Below, in pieces: positions 29,601 to 38,664 of a DNA stretch of 64,000 nucleotides. The translations under genes were made by a program, and so were the position numbers. Within the stretch, counting starts at the first letter, position 1, and every line of letters starts with the position of its first letter. Below the pieces are notes generated by a model. The model was not told where the DNA came from. It saw only the letters and a list, made by a program, of their open reading frames with translations, and ran no database searches. The stretch comes from Euglena gracilis. Its lineage: Eukaryota; Euglenida; Euglenophyceae; Euglenales. Location of the stretch: contig CP154957.1 in NCBI GenBank assembly GCA_039621445.1, positions 43,006,212 to 43,070,211 of the forward strand. Direction: 5' to 3'.

Positions 29601-31125
29601 GATTTCTGATTTCACTGCCCATGTCCTTCTGAATTCTTTCCACCACACTGCTGATTTCGCCTCTGAGGTTTTCAACTTTTCTGGACACTGTTGCCACAGT
29701 TTCGTCCACTTTGCTGTTCACCGTTTGGACTCCGCCTGTGATTCCTGCGACCCGTTCTTCTGCCACAGCCAATCTCTGTTGCAGTTCTGCAGTTGTTTTT
29801 TCGTTTTCTCGCTGTCGGTGTAGTAAACCAACCAGATGTTCACCCTGGTTCTGTGCGTTTCCACCTGCTATCTGCAGAAAACTGTGAAATTCCCTGAGTT
29901 TTTCACCCAGTGAGCCAGACATTTCCCTGATTTCTGTGATCTGCTGTGACATTCCGTTGAAATGTTCCTGGTACAGCCTGTTCTGGTTCACTGTCACCAG
30001 TTCCATGTTTGCTTGGGTTGTTGCCAGGACTGTCGTCAGTTCTTCGTGTCTGCCGTTTATTTCTGTCATGAGTGCTTCACCCTGTCTGTTGATTGTTGCG
30101 TGCAGTTCGCTGACCCACTCCGTCGTTGTTTGTTGCAGCTGCTGCAGAGTTTCTGCCGTTTGCTGATTCGTCCGTTCAGTTTTGCGTCTGAACTGTTGAA
30201 ATTCCTGGGTCAGCTGTCCAGTTTCGTACGCAAAGTTCGACCACCAGTCCCAGTCAGTGTTCTGGTTCTGTGGTTCCGGCTGTGGAATCTCGTACGAGCT
30301 GTACGAAGGTTCCTGGTACGAAGTTTCAGTTTCACCCTGGAGGCGGTCTGGTTGTTCCGGGCTCTGTCGTACCGCCACCAGTGCAAAACTCTGGGTTCCT
30401 GGTTGCTGTGCTGTTGCAGTTTGCCAGTTTTGGTCGTTCTGAGTGTCCGTTTCTGGCTGTTGGTACCAGTTTTGTGGTGCAAACACCTGTTCGTCGAAGT
30501 ACGGTTCGTTGTTTTCGTCCAGTTCTGTGTAATCTGGTGCTGGACCGGTCTGTTCGGTGTCGTCCTGGTCCATGTGCACCATGGCAATGACACGTGGGCT
30601 GTCATTGCATGTCCGTGGCACTGTAATGTCTGTGCCGTTTTGTTCAGTTTCTGTCCACCTGTTGCTGTCCAGTGATTGGTACATGGCGGCAAAGCCATCT
30701 GCCGGCTCCACCACCCTAGCGATGGCGGTTAAGGCAGCTGGCATTTCCAGTGTTTGGTTCACGGCTGGGAAACCATCCGCCTGCTCCACCACCCTAGCGA
30801 TGGCGGTTAAGGCAGCTGGCACATCCAGAGTTTGGTTCAGAGCTGGGCAGCCATCCGCCGGCTCCACCATCCTAGCGATGGCAGTTGAGGCAGCAGGCAT
30901 GTCAGCGTCAGTTTTTGCAGTTTCTGGTCGTTTTTCAGTTTCTTGTTCGTAGCCGCATGTTGGAGGGGAATCAAAAATGGGCAGTCTACCTCTGCTACCA
31001 TGTTGTAATCGTGGTGCCCGCCCTTGAGTTTCCAATCCCTCGGGGCCGGCACCCCGTTGCGTAGGATCTTTTACCCTGCCCAGGGTGTTTTCAATTCCTC
31101 TCGCGGCTTGTTTTAAAATTTGCAT
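26665..31125 (-). CDS. gag: Giant Gag with coiled coil and capsid-like domain
   Basis: 1486 codons from the first ATG, about three times the usual gypsy Gag. In order: ~41 residues encoded in the LTR; three 26-residue repeats (77-154) with PAALTAIARVVEPADGF; Gln/Asn/Glu-rich sequence; a long coiled coil (~330-700) with continuous heptads; a Pro/Gly/Gln region with TGTPQPL-type repeats; a capsid-like domain in the second half (LQGNFADFAVKFPMYLQRV, W-rich EFWNWMCQKYGG, LTLEAWREFEAHF); and a basic C-terminus with RS dipeptides and repeated GKGYDSGKG. There is no CCHC knuckle; the GK-rich tail probably binds RNA instead. The next ATG after the LTR is codon 76 (30900) and could be the real start. 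Confidence 0.9.
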   Translation of the reverse strand: MQILKQAARGIENTLGRVKDPTQRGAGPEGLETQGRAPRLQHGSRGRLPIFDSPPTCGYEQETEKRPETAKTDADMPAASTAIARMVEPADGCPALNQTLDVPAALTAIARVVEQADGFPAVNQTLEMPAALTAIARVVEPADGFAAMYQSLDSNRWTETEQNGTDITVPRTCNDSPRVIAMVHMDQDDTEQTGPAPDYTELDENNEPYFDEQVFAPQNWYQQPETDTQNDQNWQTATAQQPGTQSFALVAVRQSPEQPDRLQGETETSYQEPSYSSYEIPQPEPQNQNTDWDWWSNFAYETGQLTQEFQQFRRKTERTNQQTAETLQQLQQTTTEWVSELHATINRQGEALMTEINGRHEELTTVLATTQANMELVTVNQNRLYQEHFNGMSQQITEIREMSGSLGEKLREFHSFLQIAGGNAQNQGEHLVGLLHRQRENEKTTAELQQRLAVAEERVAGITGGVQTVNSKVDETVATVSRKVENLRGEISSVVERIQKDMGSEIRNLAGRVQQQETKTTTTIQNCDYLHKKLVELQKSPDQQQQITQLNEEIGRLKRQVETLTSNEEKHKQRTERLHQEVGNLGDRVDETAQTTHKLLGELQKGAIKTGTHATSEQAKWLEMTSAIGSMTTRVGQLEAKLAGLTTKTAERETHDNGIWQHLHSLTTELQTQQKRWTEQLVTLDRKISTVTKTTENLTEKLERQNTQQITTPSPSLAEIPRLFENLCISSRPACTGAFGPESGASPLASGPPSRTQAGQPGAATTAQRTEQPPQGADRAAGQRGSGTPQPQNQPPPAPRGQPTRQHGTGTLEPQAWPTGMGTPQPLAQPRPALRGQPAGNQGTGTPEPQACQTGTVTPQPLTGMFSQSSQHWGDETPHPKTEGGAAALGTVNSASLVGQLIQQELKTALTPLIAQLTRQTEQRPTAVPTSPALTTNPTSPAPQPTQPTQQISQPETTQQNPQSRTRGLFMWADETETQNTATTTWVGPQMGSTQTAIHHIGEETVVAPVATAPAASFGLLLGPVGAAMTKDLVRPTLQGNFADFAVKFPMYLQRVSAGQGSLTNDLKLSLLEGSLDSASKLELQRRQERGEKIKYQEFWNWMCQKYGGDTQSAIKDELKNLTPKTEGKLTLEAWREFEAHFKLLYSRLENPSEEDAYNLVAEKMPETQRRSCIREQDRRNQDRPTLKLKGVTNIANVPDATTEDVRDLVAATVGTGENFQVARDGQNFRIQLHSSRAAELLLMKNGLTLLTGHKPHFTQVQARLTLDELFQRVETELRCQQQSDSLGRGYNGWQNQPRENRSRSMDRRGYVREVKEEEKTKSRSRTPPSRPNSPGPRTPTPEKPRPPSPRQQVPMAVSEQPGQGRYTNWSDWGQNDWGKGKGKGKGQNWGSTQNWNQNQNWNQNYGKGHDSGKGYNSGKGYDSGKGSGKGKGKGQPQPQPAATKTEPQPQQTNSQEPANQPQGQPKAEASSSNRWQPVQNNAERK
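30664..30897 (-). repeat. 78-bp tandem repeat inside gag, three copies
   Basis: Each unit encodes 26 residues of the type PAALTAIARVVEPADGFPAV. Copies differ by a few substitutions, several of them silent. They lie just after the only internal ATG that would start Gag outside the LTR. Confidence 0.9.
30989..31000 (-). promoter_or_regulatory. Primer-binding site (initiator-Met tRNA type)
   Basis: TGGTAGCAGAGG directly follows the 5' LTR end. It matches the complement of the conserved 3' end of eukaryotic initiator tRNA-Met (TGGTAGCAGAGGATGG) over 12 bases. It lies within the open gag frame, encoding part of QHGSRG. Confidence 0.88.
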
Positions 31126-31477
31126 TTTCTTTTGTTTTGGTGGGTCTTTTTGGTGAAAACAGGTGAGTTGGGTGGCTCACACCTTTCCTTTGATAAAAAA
31201 TCCACAAGACCAACAGCACAATACAAGCAATTCAGCAATTCCAAAACCAGCACCAATGTAATTCACCACGTACTGTCCAGGTAAGAATGATAATTGCCAC
31301 CAAGATAATTCAATTCTTGAACTTCAAACAGACAAACACACTGACAGAGCCCTGTGCAGGGACAATGGGGTCAGCTGCTAATAATTCCTAATAAGATTTG
31401 CCTAATCCTAGCTGCAGAGTCATCAGGCTGGGCAGTTAGGTTAAGTTGTTTTGGGCACTCAGCACCCCTGACTCACA
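31001..31477 (-). repeat. 5' LTR of the methyltransferase element
   Basis: 477 bp, TGT...ACA, ~99% identical by eye to 19057-19533. It contains the gag ATG at 31125, 353 nt from its start, so the gag frame crosses the LTR-PBS boundary. Confidence 0.95.
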
Positions 31478-31479
31478 CC

Positions 31480-31680
31480 ACCCACGACCTTTGGCGACCA
31501 TGGCGACCTTTGGCGACCTTTGGCGACCGTGGGCCGACCCTAGGGTCGGCCCACAACCCCCCCCCCCAAGGCCAGATCTACCCCCCTGGCGAGGGGGTCT
31601 GAAAAGGGGGGGAGGGGGGGGAAATTGCGTGGCGAGGGGGTCGGTGAGGAGGGGGGGGAGGGCGACCCCCCAAGGGTTCA
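31480..31680. repeat. TTGGCGACC word block and module tail, copy 3
   Basis: CTTTGGCGACC is repeated four times (31488-31527), then GGGCCGACCCTAGGGTCGGCCC (hairpin), a C run, and GGCGAGGGGGTCTGAAAAGGGGGG...GGCGAGGGGGTCGGTGAGG, which matches the end of the 15212-15425 module. Confidence 0.7.
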
Positions 31681-31799
31681 CTTCTTGAGAAACATACCAT
31701 TCTATGAACAGAGCATTGCAACTAGCAACGCGCGCCAGCGTTGACTTTCATTGTGTCATACGTACATTTACGGTGCATTTACATTTACGTGCATTTACG

Positions 31800-32110
31800 G
31801 TATGACAATTTTTTTTCCGTTTAAACCGGCGTTTGAGACGCCGGGTTCAAGACAGAACCGGCGTCCCCACCCTTTGGTCAAAGGACACTCCCAGGACCAA
31901 TTTCAAACCACTAATCTGCAATGTCACGCCATTTTGCTTTTCACCAAATTCCGACGATCGCGGGGCTATTTCTGGCAGTGTCAATAGTCAAGGGACAAAC
32001 TCACCCCTCAATTGAAAGCTCTTTTCATCAGACGACTGGCGATCACCACCAAATTCAGCCACGCCGCCTGGAGCTCTTACTTTCTGTCACTGGGAAATCC
32101 TAATTTCACA
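31800..32110. repeat. Copy of dispersed 'GCCGGTT / AAAGCTCTT' repeat family
   Basis: AAACCGGCGTTTGAGACGCCGG hairpin, AGACAGAACCGGCGTCCCC, then CCCTCAATTGAAAGCTCTTTTCATC and CACCACCAAATTCAGCCACG, the same block order as the copy at 6740-7080. Confidence 0.65.
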
Positions 32111-32144
32111 ACTCTGGTGCCCCCCGGAACCCCTCAGGTGGTTG

Positions 32145-32865
32145 CAGGGTTGGGCAATTAACCGTTATTATTGGGGTCAAGCGATTAACCATGGTTAACT
32201 GGGGGTCAACAAGCGATTAACCAATTTTCGATTAACTGTGCCTTTCCCTCGATTCATCCCGATTAACCGTCACAAAAAAATTCATAGTGTCCCTACCCTT
32301 GAGTAGTGTTGTGCACCTTGCCAAATTGGTGCCTGAAAACATCATCCCCAAACCAGAGCTTAGACTCTCATTCATTGGATGGATCATGAGCCAAACAAAC
32401 GAAAAAAATAAAAACCACACGGATCTCTGTTGCCGAGTCCAATGGGTCAGATAGCCAAGTTGACGTAAATTCATTCGCACAAGCATGAGCGCATCAACGG
32501 AGCAATCACTAAGGCGATTGCGCAAATCATTGGGGTCGGAGCTTCTTTCATCTGATGACACCCCTCCTCGAAGGGTTATGTTCGGTGTTGCAGTTGAAAA
32601 TTGCCTCTTTTCCAAAAGGGAACTTCGATTACCCACACAACGAGGTCTATCCCCCACCCAGTGTCTAAGTCCCCAAAGGGTGGAGAAATGTTCCCAAACC
32701 CAAGACACCTTTGATTTCTGCAAAAAAAAAGGTCGATTAACTGGGGGGCCACAAGCGATTAACCGTTTTTCGATTAACCATGGTTAATTGTCCCCCCCAC
32801 AAACGATCGATTAACTGGGGGGGTCACAAGCGATTAACCGTTTTTCGATTAACCATCCAACCCTG
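32145..32865. mobile_element. hAT-type MITE with GATTAACC subterminal words
   Basis: Ends are CAGGGTTGGG and CCAACCCTG. Flanks are GGTGGTTG at 32137-32144 and 32865-32872, the last G of the element overlapping the repeat, so a 7- to 8-bp target duplication. Both subterminal regions carry many CGATTAACC/GGTTAATCG words and CCATGGTTAA. The middle (~32270-32725) has no supportable gene. Same ends as the elements at 14160 and 11458. Confidence 0.82.
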
Positions 32866-33990
32866 GTGGTTGATTCGAAGAGAAAAAACGTTTCTGTAAG
32901 GTTTATTAAGCATCTTAAACCAAAAATCAAGGCCCTCGGAGAGGGGGGGGGGAGGGGTGTACCAACCCCCCATGGGGGTCGATTTGAGACTTCGTGCCAC
33001 ACCTTGTTCCGATCGCGGTTACATCGCGGTTACATTAGCATTGTGAATTTTGCGTAATTTTAGATTTATAAATTTCACGGCTGTAACTTACGGTAACTTA
33101 CAGAAATTTTTGAAATTTACGAAATTTATGAAAGTTAAAAACACCTTTATGTGACAACCCAAGAACCACTCCAAATTGTGCATTCATGGGGAAAGGCACA
33201 CCTTCACAGACCACAAGGGTAGATGAAAACGGATTGCACTGGAAAAAAAAGGGGTTTGGAAAATCCACCCCCAACCGAAGAATATGCTGTGCCATCACGA
33301 AGCAAATGCTCTTCCAATACATCAAAGTCATGTTGCATACAATCAAATCCCCACGTCGTCAACACACTCCACATGTCCAAGGAAACACTCGAACTTCAAT
33401 TTGCCAAAAAAATGGACGAACAACAACCGACACGATCAAGTCATGAGTTGTGCGACAAAAAAAAGTTAAATGACCCTTGCACGATGAAGCTGATGCAAAG
33501 AAAAAATCTAACCAAAATGAATCCAAACAAAATTAATCTGTTAACCCATGCCTCACAGATGGTATGCATTCTGCCTCTGCACAGTCGCCATGCAAAACAC
33601 AAATCGAAAACCAGAACGGCATGTGCTCGTGGTGGTTCACATGGACGACATAGGCAAATGGTTATACCGGATGAACACCTCTTGGAAACAGCCGGGCTTC
33701 ATTTTCCGACCCCATGGTGGATAGCAAAGTTCAAACATCCTCCGCGATTTTGCTCGCCATGTTTTTTGGCCTGTCGTGCTTTGAAGGGTGGGGTGAGCTG
33801 GAGGGTGTCGTGGCGCCGCCTAGCAATGGCCAAAACTTTTCAAAAGGCCTGAAATTTCAGTAAAGTGAAATTTGCACGGTTTTCTTGCATTTTTCCATAT
33901 TTTCATGAAATCTCAGAAAATCGAAAAGCAAAAAGCCCCCATCGTCTCGCGACCAACCGCGAGTCCTACTTTCCTCCCCCTCTCGATATT
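32866..33990. other. No supported gene
   Basis: A 209-codon plus-strand frame at 33223-33852 is Lys/Ser/Cys-rich and shows no family motif. Positions 33050-33130 hold AAATTTCACGGCTGTAACTTACGG, which is inverted at 37690-37760 and may be the left terminus of the hAT unit that follows. Confidence 0.4.
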
Positions 33991-35957
33991 TTTCTTCAGG
34001 GAGATGCCCGTGCCCGTGTCCGCCACACTATGGCAACAGTACCAGCCAATTCGTACAGATGTAGACGGGAAGGTGAAGACAGTGAAGTGCAGACACTAGA
34101 CACTGTGGTTGGACAGTGGCAGCGAACGCCACGCGGTGCAAAGAGCACTACGACAGGAGACACAAACGCCAGCTGTTGCTTGGCGCGCAAGCCCAGGTGC
34201 TTCCTGCGGCCTGCTCAGGTGAAGCAAACGCTGACCAGCAGCAGCTTACCTTGGACAGAGTGGCGGACCGAAGGTTCCCCACGCACATGCAGGTGCGGGC
34301 GGAGGAGTTGCTGTCAATGTGGCAGGCGAGCAGCGGCATTCCGTTCAACAGCCTCACACACGTTTCCCTTTTTCCCAAAAGCTTGCGGGCAAATGGAAAT
34401 GTGTCCCGACACTCCGCAGTGGAAGGAGTTTGTGAAGGCGCTCAGAGGGGATTTTGTTTCACCGTCCCGCCACACATTGGAGCGTCGGCTGAACCAGGCT
34501 TATCATTTCATTTTCAGTGCAGATTCCCACGGACCCCAGCCCAATGCAAATGTGTTCGACGTGGTTTGCGTCCTATGAAATGTAGCATGTGGTCGATGCG
34601 TTGTACACCAAAACCCGTGGCAGGCTGAAGGAGAAGTTGTCCACGGTGCGTTCCATCGCCATTTGCATTGACGGCTGGTCCGACCATATGCACATGGAGA
34701 CCCTGGGGATGACGCTGCTGGACTTGGAGCAGCCGGAAAAAGTGTGGCTGTGGACGGTGGACCAGCAAGACGTGCGCCAGACTGCAGAAAACATACATGC
34801 CTGGATCCAAGCCGCCATGATCAGGGGTGCAGTCAAACCGTCGTCATTGCATTTGAGGCGCCGTGGCTCCTGTGCACTCCTGGCGGCAACTGAGATTGCC
34901 AACAGCACAAGTGCCAAAATCGTGGCAGTCCTGGCGGACAACGGGGCAAACGTCCAGGCGGGTGCTGACCGGCTGCCGTCCAGGGCTGAACCATGCACAA
35001 ATGGGGGCACACTGGTGGTGTCTGTGGAATTTGTTCGTGTATTTTGGTATTTGTTCCCGTGTTCGAGGAGTTTGGGTCTGAAGTAATTTCAACCATCGGG
35101 TACAGTCCATGGTTTCACGCCTCCTAAAGTGGCCAGGCATTTTGGTTGCGGTTCATGGCCACTCCCACCCCCCCACCGTGCAGCTGGACCCTGTTCGCTT
35201 TGTTCACGATGCTCCATCAGCCGGTGTCAACGAGATGGGCATCCAGAGCAGAGTGTCTTCGGTCCCTGATCGCCAACAGGGAGCCCATCGAGCTGACGAT
35301 GCTGAAGTTACGCAGAGAGTCCTGGGCCAATGACGACTTCCGTCAGATGGGCTGGATTTGGGCTCCCGGTGTCTGGATGGAGTTCCAGGGCATGGCGCAG
35401 ACCCTGGGCCACGTATCGGCCTTCCTCCACAGTCTGGAGTCCCCGAAGACGACTACCGGGTTCGCCATCCACAAGTACATACAAATCAGGGTTTTTTCTG
35501 GTCGACGGTGTTTTTTTTTTAACTCAGAACCAGAAGCGGCTCTGGGGGTGCTGCGCGGCAGTTTGGAGCTGCTACAAGGTGACCTACAAGCAAGGCAGGC
35601 GCGGCAAGTTGCCGCGGCTGCCGACCTGCGGGCAGACATTTTTTTTAAGCAGTGTCCCTGGCCTCCCAAAAAAAGTGACTGACTGGTTTTTTAAAAAGTG
35701 GAGTGCCCCCCCCCGGGGTTGGAAAAAATTGTATGCCTGGGGGACCCCCTCTTCTTCCGCCCGTGGGCAGCAGCCAGCTACCTGCTGGACCCAGGCTGTG
35801 TTTTAGTCCTGTGACCCCGGGTTTGTTAAAAAACAGACTGGCTGCACCCCTGCTTCAGAGGCGAGCTGCTGGGTACGCAACGAAAAAGGGACACCATCGC
35901 CTTCGTCATGGCCGACGGCTGGAACCAGGGATTTTTTTTAAGTTGGATCCTCTCCAG

Positions 35958-36061
35958 GCTTGTGCTTAGTCGGGTGCCTACCCCATGGGGGGGGGTGCTA
36001 GGGGCAGGCACCCTATAGCACCCACCCCCCCCCCCCCCCCCCCCGGTCGGTAAGCACAAGC
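35958..36061. mobile_element. Small TIR element, copy 1
   Basis: 104 bp with perfect 11-bp ends GCTTGTGCTTA / TAAGCACAAGC, and an interior of C runs with CTACCCC / GGGGTGCTAGG. It lies in the hAT pseudogene. A second copy with the same ends is 170 bp downstream. Confidence 0.75.
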
Positions 36062-36227
36062 ATGATCCCCTCCCCCCCCCGGTCTAAAAAAAAACCCTGG
36101 CTGGAACGCGCTCATGCCGGCTGGGACAAAGCCTCCCACATTACCCGACATCGTGAACTTCCTGGAGCTGAGGGACGTCTACGCGGCAGGGGTCCCGCTG
36201 CTGTCCAACCTGCAGCACCCCAATCAG

Positions 36228-36462
36228 GCTTGTGCTTAGTCGGGGCACACCCACCTGCATCGCCCCCCCCCCAAGGTTTGATTGATGGGAAGGTGTTTTT
36301 CCCTCAAAGATTGCCCAAAAAAGATTTCAAAAATATTGTAATAAAAAGAGCATTTGATGGTTCGATTTTAAATGAAAGCCCTCCGTGTCGGGAGGGGGGG
36401 CGGTCAGACACCCCCTTAACCCCTTCCCTTCCCTCCCATCCCCCCCGTATGTAAGCACAAGC
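36228..36462. mobile_element. Small TIR element, copy 2
   Basis: 235 bp with the same GCTTGTGCTTAGTCGGG start and TAAGCACAAGC end as copy 1, and an unrelated A/T-rich interior between C runs. Both copies are followed by ATGA.CCC. Confidence 0.75.
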
Positions 36463-36879
36463 ATGACCCCGATTGCTGGTGGGCCATGTTTATGGACCAA
36501 CCCCTTGCCAAGTTCGCCAGGGGCAGGGTTTTTTTAATTCTGCTCTGTTTATCATTTGTTCACTTTTTGCTGGAAATCCATCACTCCTAGGGTTTCTTTT
36601 ATGAAATTGGATTAACTGTTTGTTCACTTTATGTTCAAAGGCACCCCAAAAAACCCCTGGCGTTGCTGGTGAGCTGCCTGCCTTGCACTACCGCGTCCGT
36701 GGAGCGGGTCTGGTCCATGCTGGGGAGGCACGTGAACAATCGCCCAAAGCTGAACCTCGCCCATGGAGTCACGTGCCTAGTACGGCCCTGTGTATTTTTT
36801 CTTGTGAGTCGGTGGCAGTCTTCTTTCAAGTCCGGACCCCTCGGTGAGGCTCGGAAATTTTTTGAAAATTGCCTTTGAC

Positions 36880-37800
36880 GGGCCCGATTTTCGGGGGGGG
36901 GGGGCGGTTGGGCCCCCCCGGGGTCTTAAAAAGAAGCCCACCAGTGTGTTTTGTATTAGTCAGAATTATTTGTCGACGAGCTCCTCCCCCCCCCAGGCAC
37001 AAATTCCCCTGATGCGACTCTATGCCGTGGACAGGTTGTTCCGCGAGGTGTTTGTGGCAAGGCAGGGTTTTTTTTAGTGTTGGACCACGCTCCCCTGGGG
37101 GGGGGAGTGCGGCTGGAGGGTGGGTTTCCTTTTTCTGGCTCCAAAAGGGTGTGAAAAAGGGCTATTTTTGTATACTTCATGGCCATTTTCGAGCAAAAGT
37201 CCCTCCCACTCCCCCTCCCTCCCCCCCCCTCTTAAAAAAAACCCCTGTTGCCTACAACAGGCCACGGCTGCGCCTGTGAGGCGGCCTTCGGCCCCCCCCT
37301 TTCCCTTCTTTTGTGCCAGTGGCATGACCACCGGTGGCATGACCACCAACTATCAAGCACAGCAATTCCAGGTTTTTTCCGTCCTTTCGATTGTGTTCGC
37401 CAGCCCAAAACTCAGAAAGTGAGGCATTTTTTTTGGCGTCATGGGATTCCAAACGTTTTCTGGGTCCTTTTTTTTGGGACACAACACAAAACTCGGTGGG
37501 GCAAACAGCAAGTTCGCTTAACACAACGCGTTTTATAAGGGACGTATTTCCTCCGTGGGCATCAGCAGCCTGCACAGTAGTACATTCTTTCGGAACCACC
37601 TCGTTTGGGCTACCATATAACGGGTGTTGAAGCACGTCGCTTTTCGCCGGACGGCAATATTAATAGTGAATGAAAAACGAACTTTTCATGGTCCACGAAA
37701 TTACTTACAAAAGCCGTGAAATTTCATGAAAATTACTTACGTGAAAGATTACGGCCTTTGCTAGCGCCGCCCGAAGACTAAACCACGACACAACGCTCTT
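36880..37800. other. Downstream part of the hAT unit
   Basis: No sustained frame. LMRLYAVDRLFREVFVARQ (about 37010-37065, plus) reads like protein and may be a last transposase exon. At 37690-37760, AAGCCGTGAAATTTCATG...ACTTACGTGAAAGATTACGG is roughly inverse to 33050-33130. Confidence 0.4.
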
Positions 37801-37884
37801 CACGGAGCGCATCCGGGCCCGGGGTAGGCTCCTTGGAGGCAGGGCCATAGAGGCCCTGTCGACCTTGGGCATTGCAATGAAGTG

Positions 37885-38100
37885 GGGCGCTTCTAATCCT
37901 AATCCTTCCCCACCCCCCACACCCCCCACACCCCCACCCCCCACCCCCCCACACCCCCCACACCCCCCACACCCCCCACACCCCTGGTCCGGCGCTTCTA
38001 ATCCTAATCCTTCCCCACCCCCCACACCCCCCACACCCCCACCCCCCACCCCCCCACACCCCCCACACCCCCCACACCCCTGGTCCGGCACCAGATGCCA
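37885..38100 (+). repeat. C-rich minisatellite, duplicated ~110-bp block
   Basis: GGCGCTTCTAATCCTAATCCTTCCCCACC plus CACCCCCCA repeats and CACCCCTGGTCCGG occur twice head to tail. The strand asymmetry (C on plus) makes G-quadruplexes possible on the minus strand. Long P/G open frames here are artefacts. Confidence 0.9.
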
Positions 38101-38297
38101 GGCCAGCGTCATGGGGGATGGCACCTGGCGAAAAAAGGGGATGAGACAGAAGAGATGGAGGAACCACAGGGGTGCGGTCTCTTGAGAAATCACGGACGAT
38201 GGGGTCTGGCAAAGTTCCCATGGGGCAATGAGAGCTGGAATTTTGGACGTGATACAACGGGGTCGCCGACTGGTTGGATCTGAGCCTGAGGGGGTGG

Positions 38298-38350
38298 GGC
38301 GGGACACGGGGGGGGGACACGGGGGGGGGGACACGGGGGGGGGACACATG
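38298..38350 (+). repeat. GGGACACGGGG tandem repeat
   Basis: GGGACACGGGGGGG is repeated four times here and three more times at 38600-38640. Confidence 0.85.
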
Positions 38351-38664
38351 GGAAACATGCCTCTTTTCGGGACGTTCTGGGACGAAATTTGCGACTTTTT
38401 GAGGGACCAAAAAATCATTTCACATTGACCCCGAGCCAAGCTCCAGGCCATACTACGTGAAAAAAAAAGGGCTTGTGGGTGGGGGAAAGTCAAATGGCCT
38501 TGAGAATCCATGAAAAACCATGGAAAATGATGCCAAACAGCTAAAAATTCATGCTGTATGTTGCCTTGGCCGCCTTCTAGGGACCCCCCTGAAGTGCGGG
38601 ACACGGGGGGGACACGGGGGGGGACACGGGGGGGGCACTTATGGCCAGTTTCCCCCCCCCCCAG

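Larger units (their letters stand above)
19057..31477 (-). mobile_element. Ty3/gypsy chromovirus with two DNA-methyltransferase-like domains
   Basis: A 12.4-kb element with 477-bp LTRs (19057-19533, 31001-31477), about five differences between them, TGT...ACA termini, and a 4-bp flanking duplication CCAC (19053-19056 and 31478-31481). Orientation is minus. Order 5' to 3': LTR, PBS, gag, N6-adenine-MTase-like, C5-cytosine-MTase-like, protease, RT, RNase H, integrase, chromodomain, ~1.16 kb of C-run-rich 3' untranslated DNA, PPT, LTR. One UGA separates gag from pol, and two A-run frameshifts break pol. Methyltransferase domains in gypsy elements are known from dinoflagellates and charophytes. 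Both kinds together in one polyprotein is what stands out. Confidence 0.93.
34004..36878 (+). pseudogene. hAT-family transposase, decayed
   Basis: The pieces, in hAT order but across several frames, are: a BED-type zinc finger (KCRH + CGWTVAANATRCKEHYDRRH, C-x2-C and H-x4-H) at ~34085-34160; WKEFVKALRGDFVSPSRHTL at ~34420-34490, the usual 'PSR' region; the RNase-H-like core with AICIDGWSD and VLADNGANVQAG (34650-34960); STRWASRAECLRSLI at ~35225; and the C-terminal dimerisation motif LPCTTASVERVWSML at ~36680-36730. Some gaps may be introns (a GT..CTCAG segment near 35488-35527 fits). The zinc finger is broken by a 7-bp duplication, and two small inverted-repeat elements sit inside. Not functional as read. 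Confidence 0.8.

Noticed and set aside
20997-30952. Many 60-250-codon plus-strand frames opposite gag and pol
   Set aside because: Antisense shadows of the long minus-strand polyprotein, which carries all the family motifs.
37745-37890. Protein-like plus-strand stretch (RLNHDTTLFTERIRARGRLLGG)
   Set aside because: Could be an exon, but it runs straight into the C-rich minisatellite and I find no partner exons or family.
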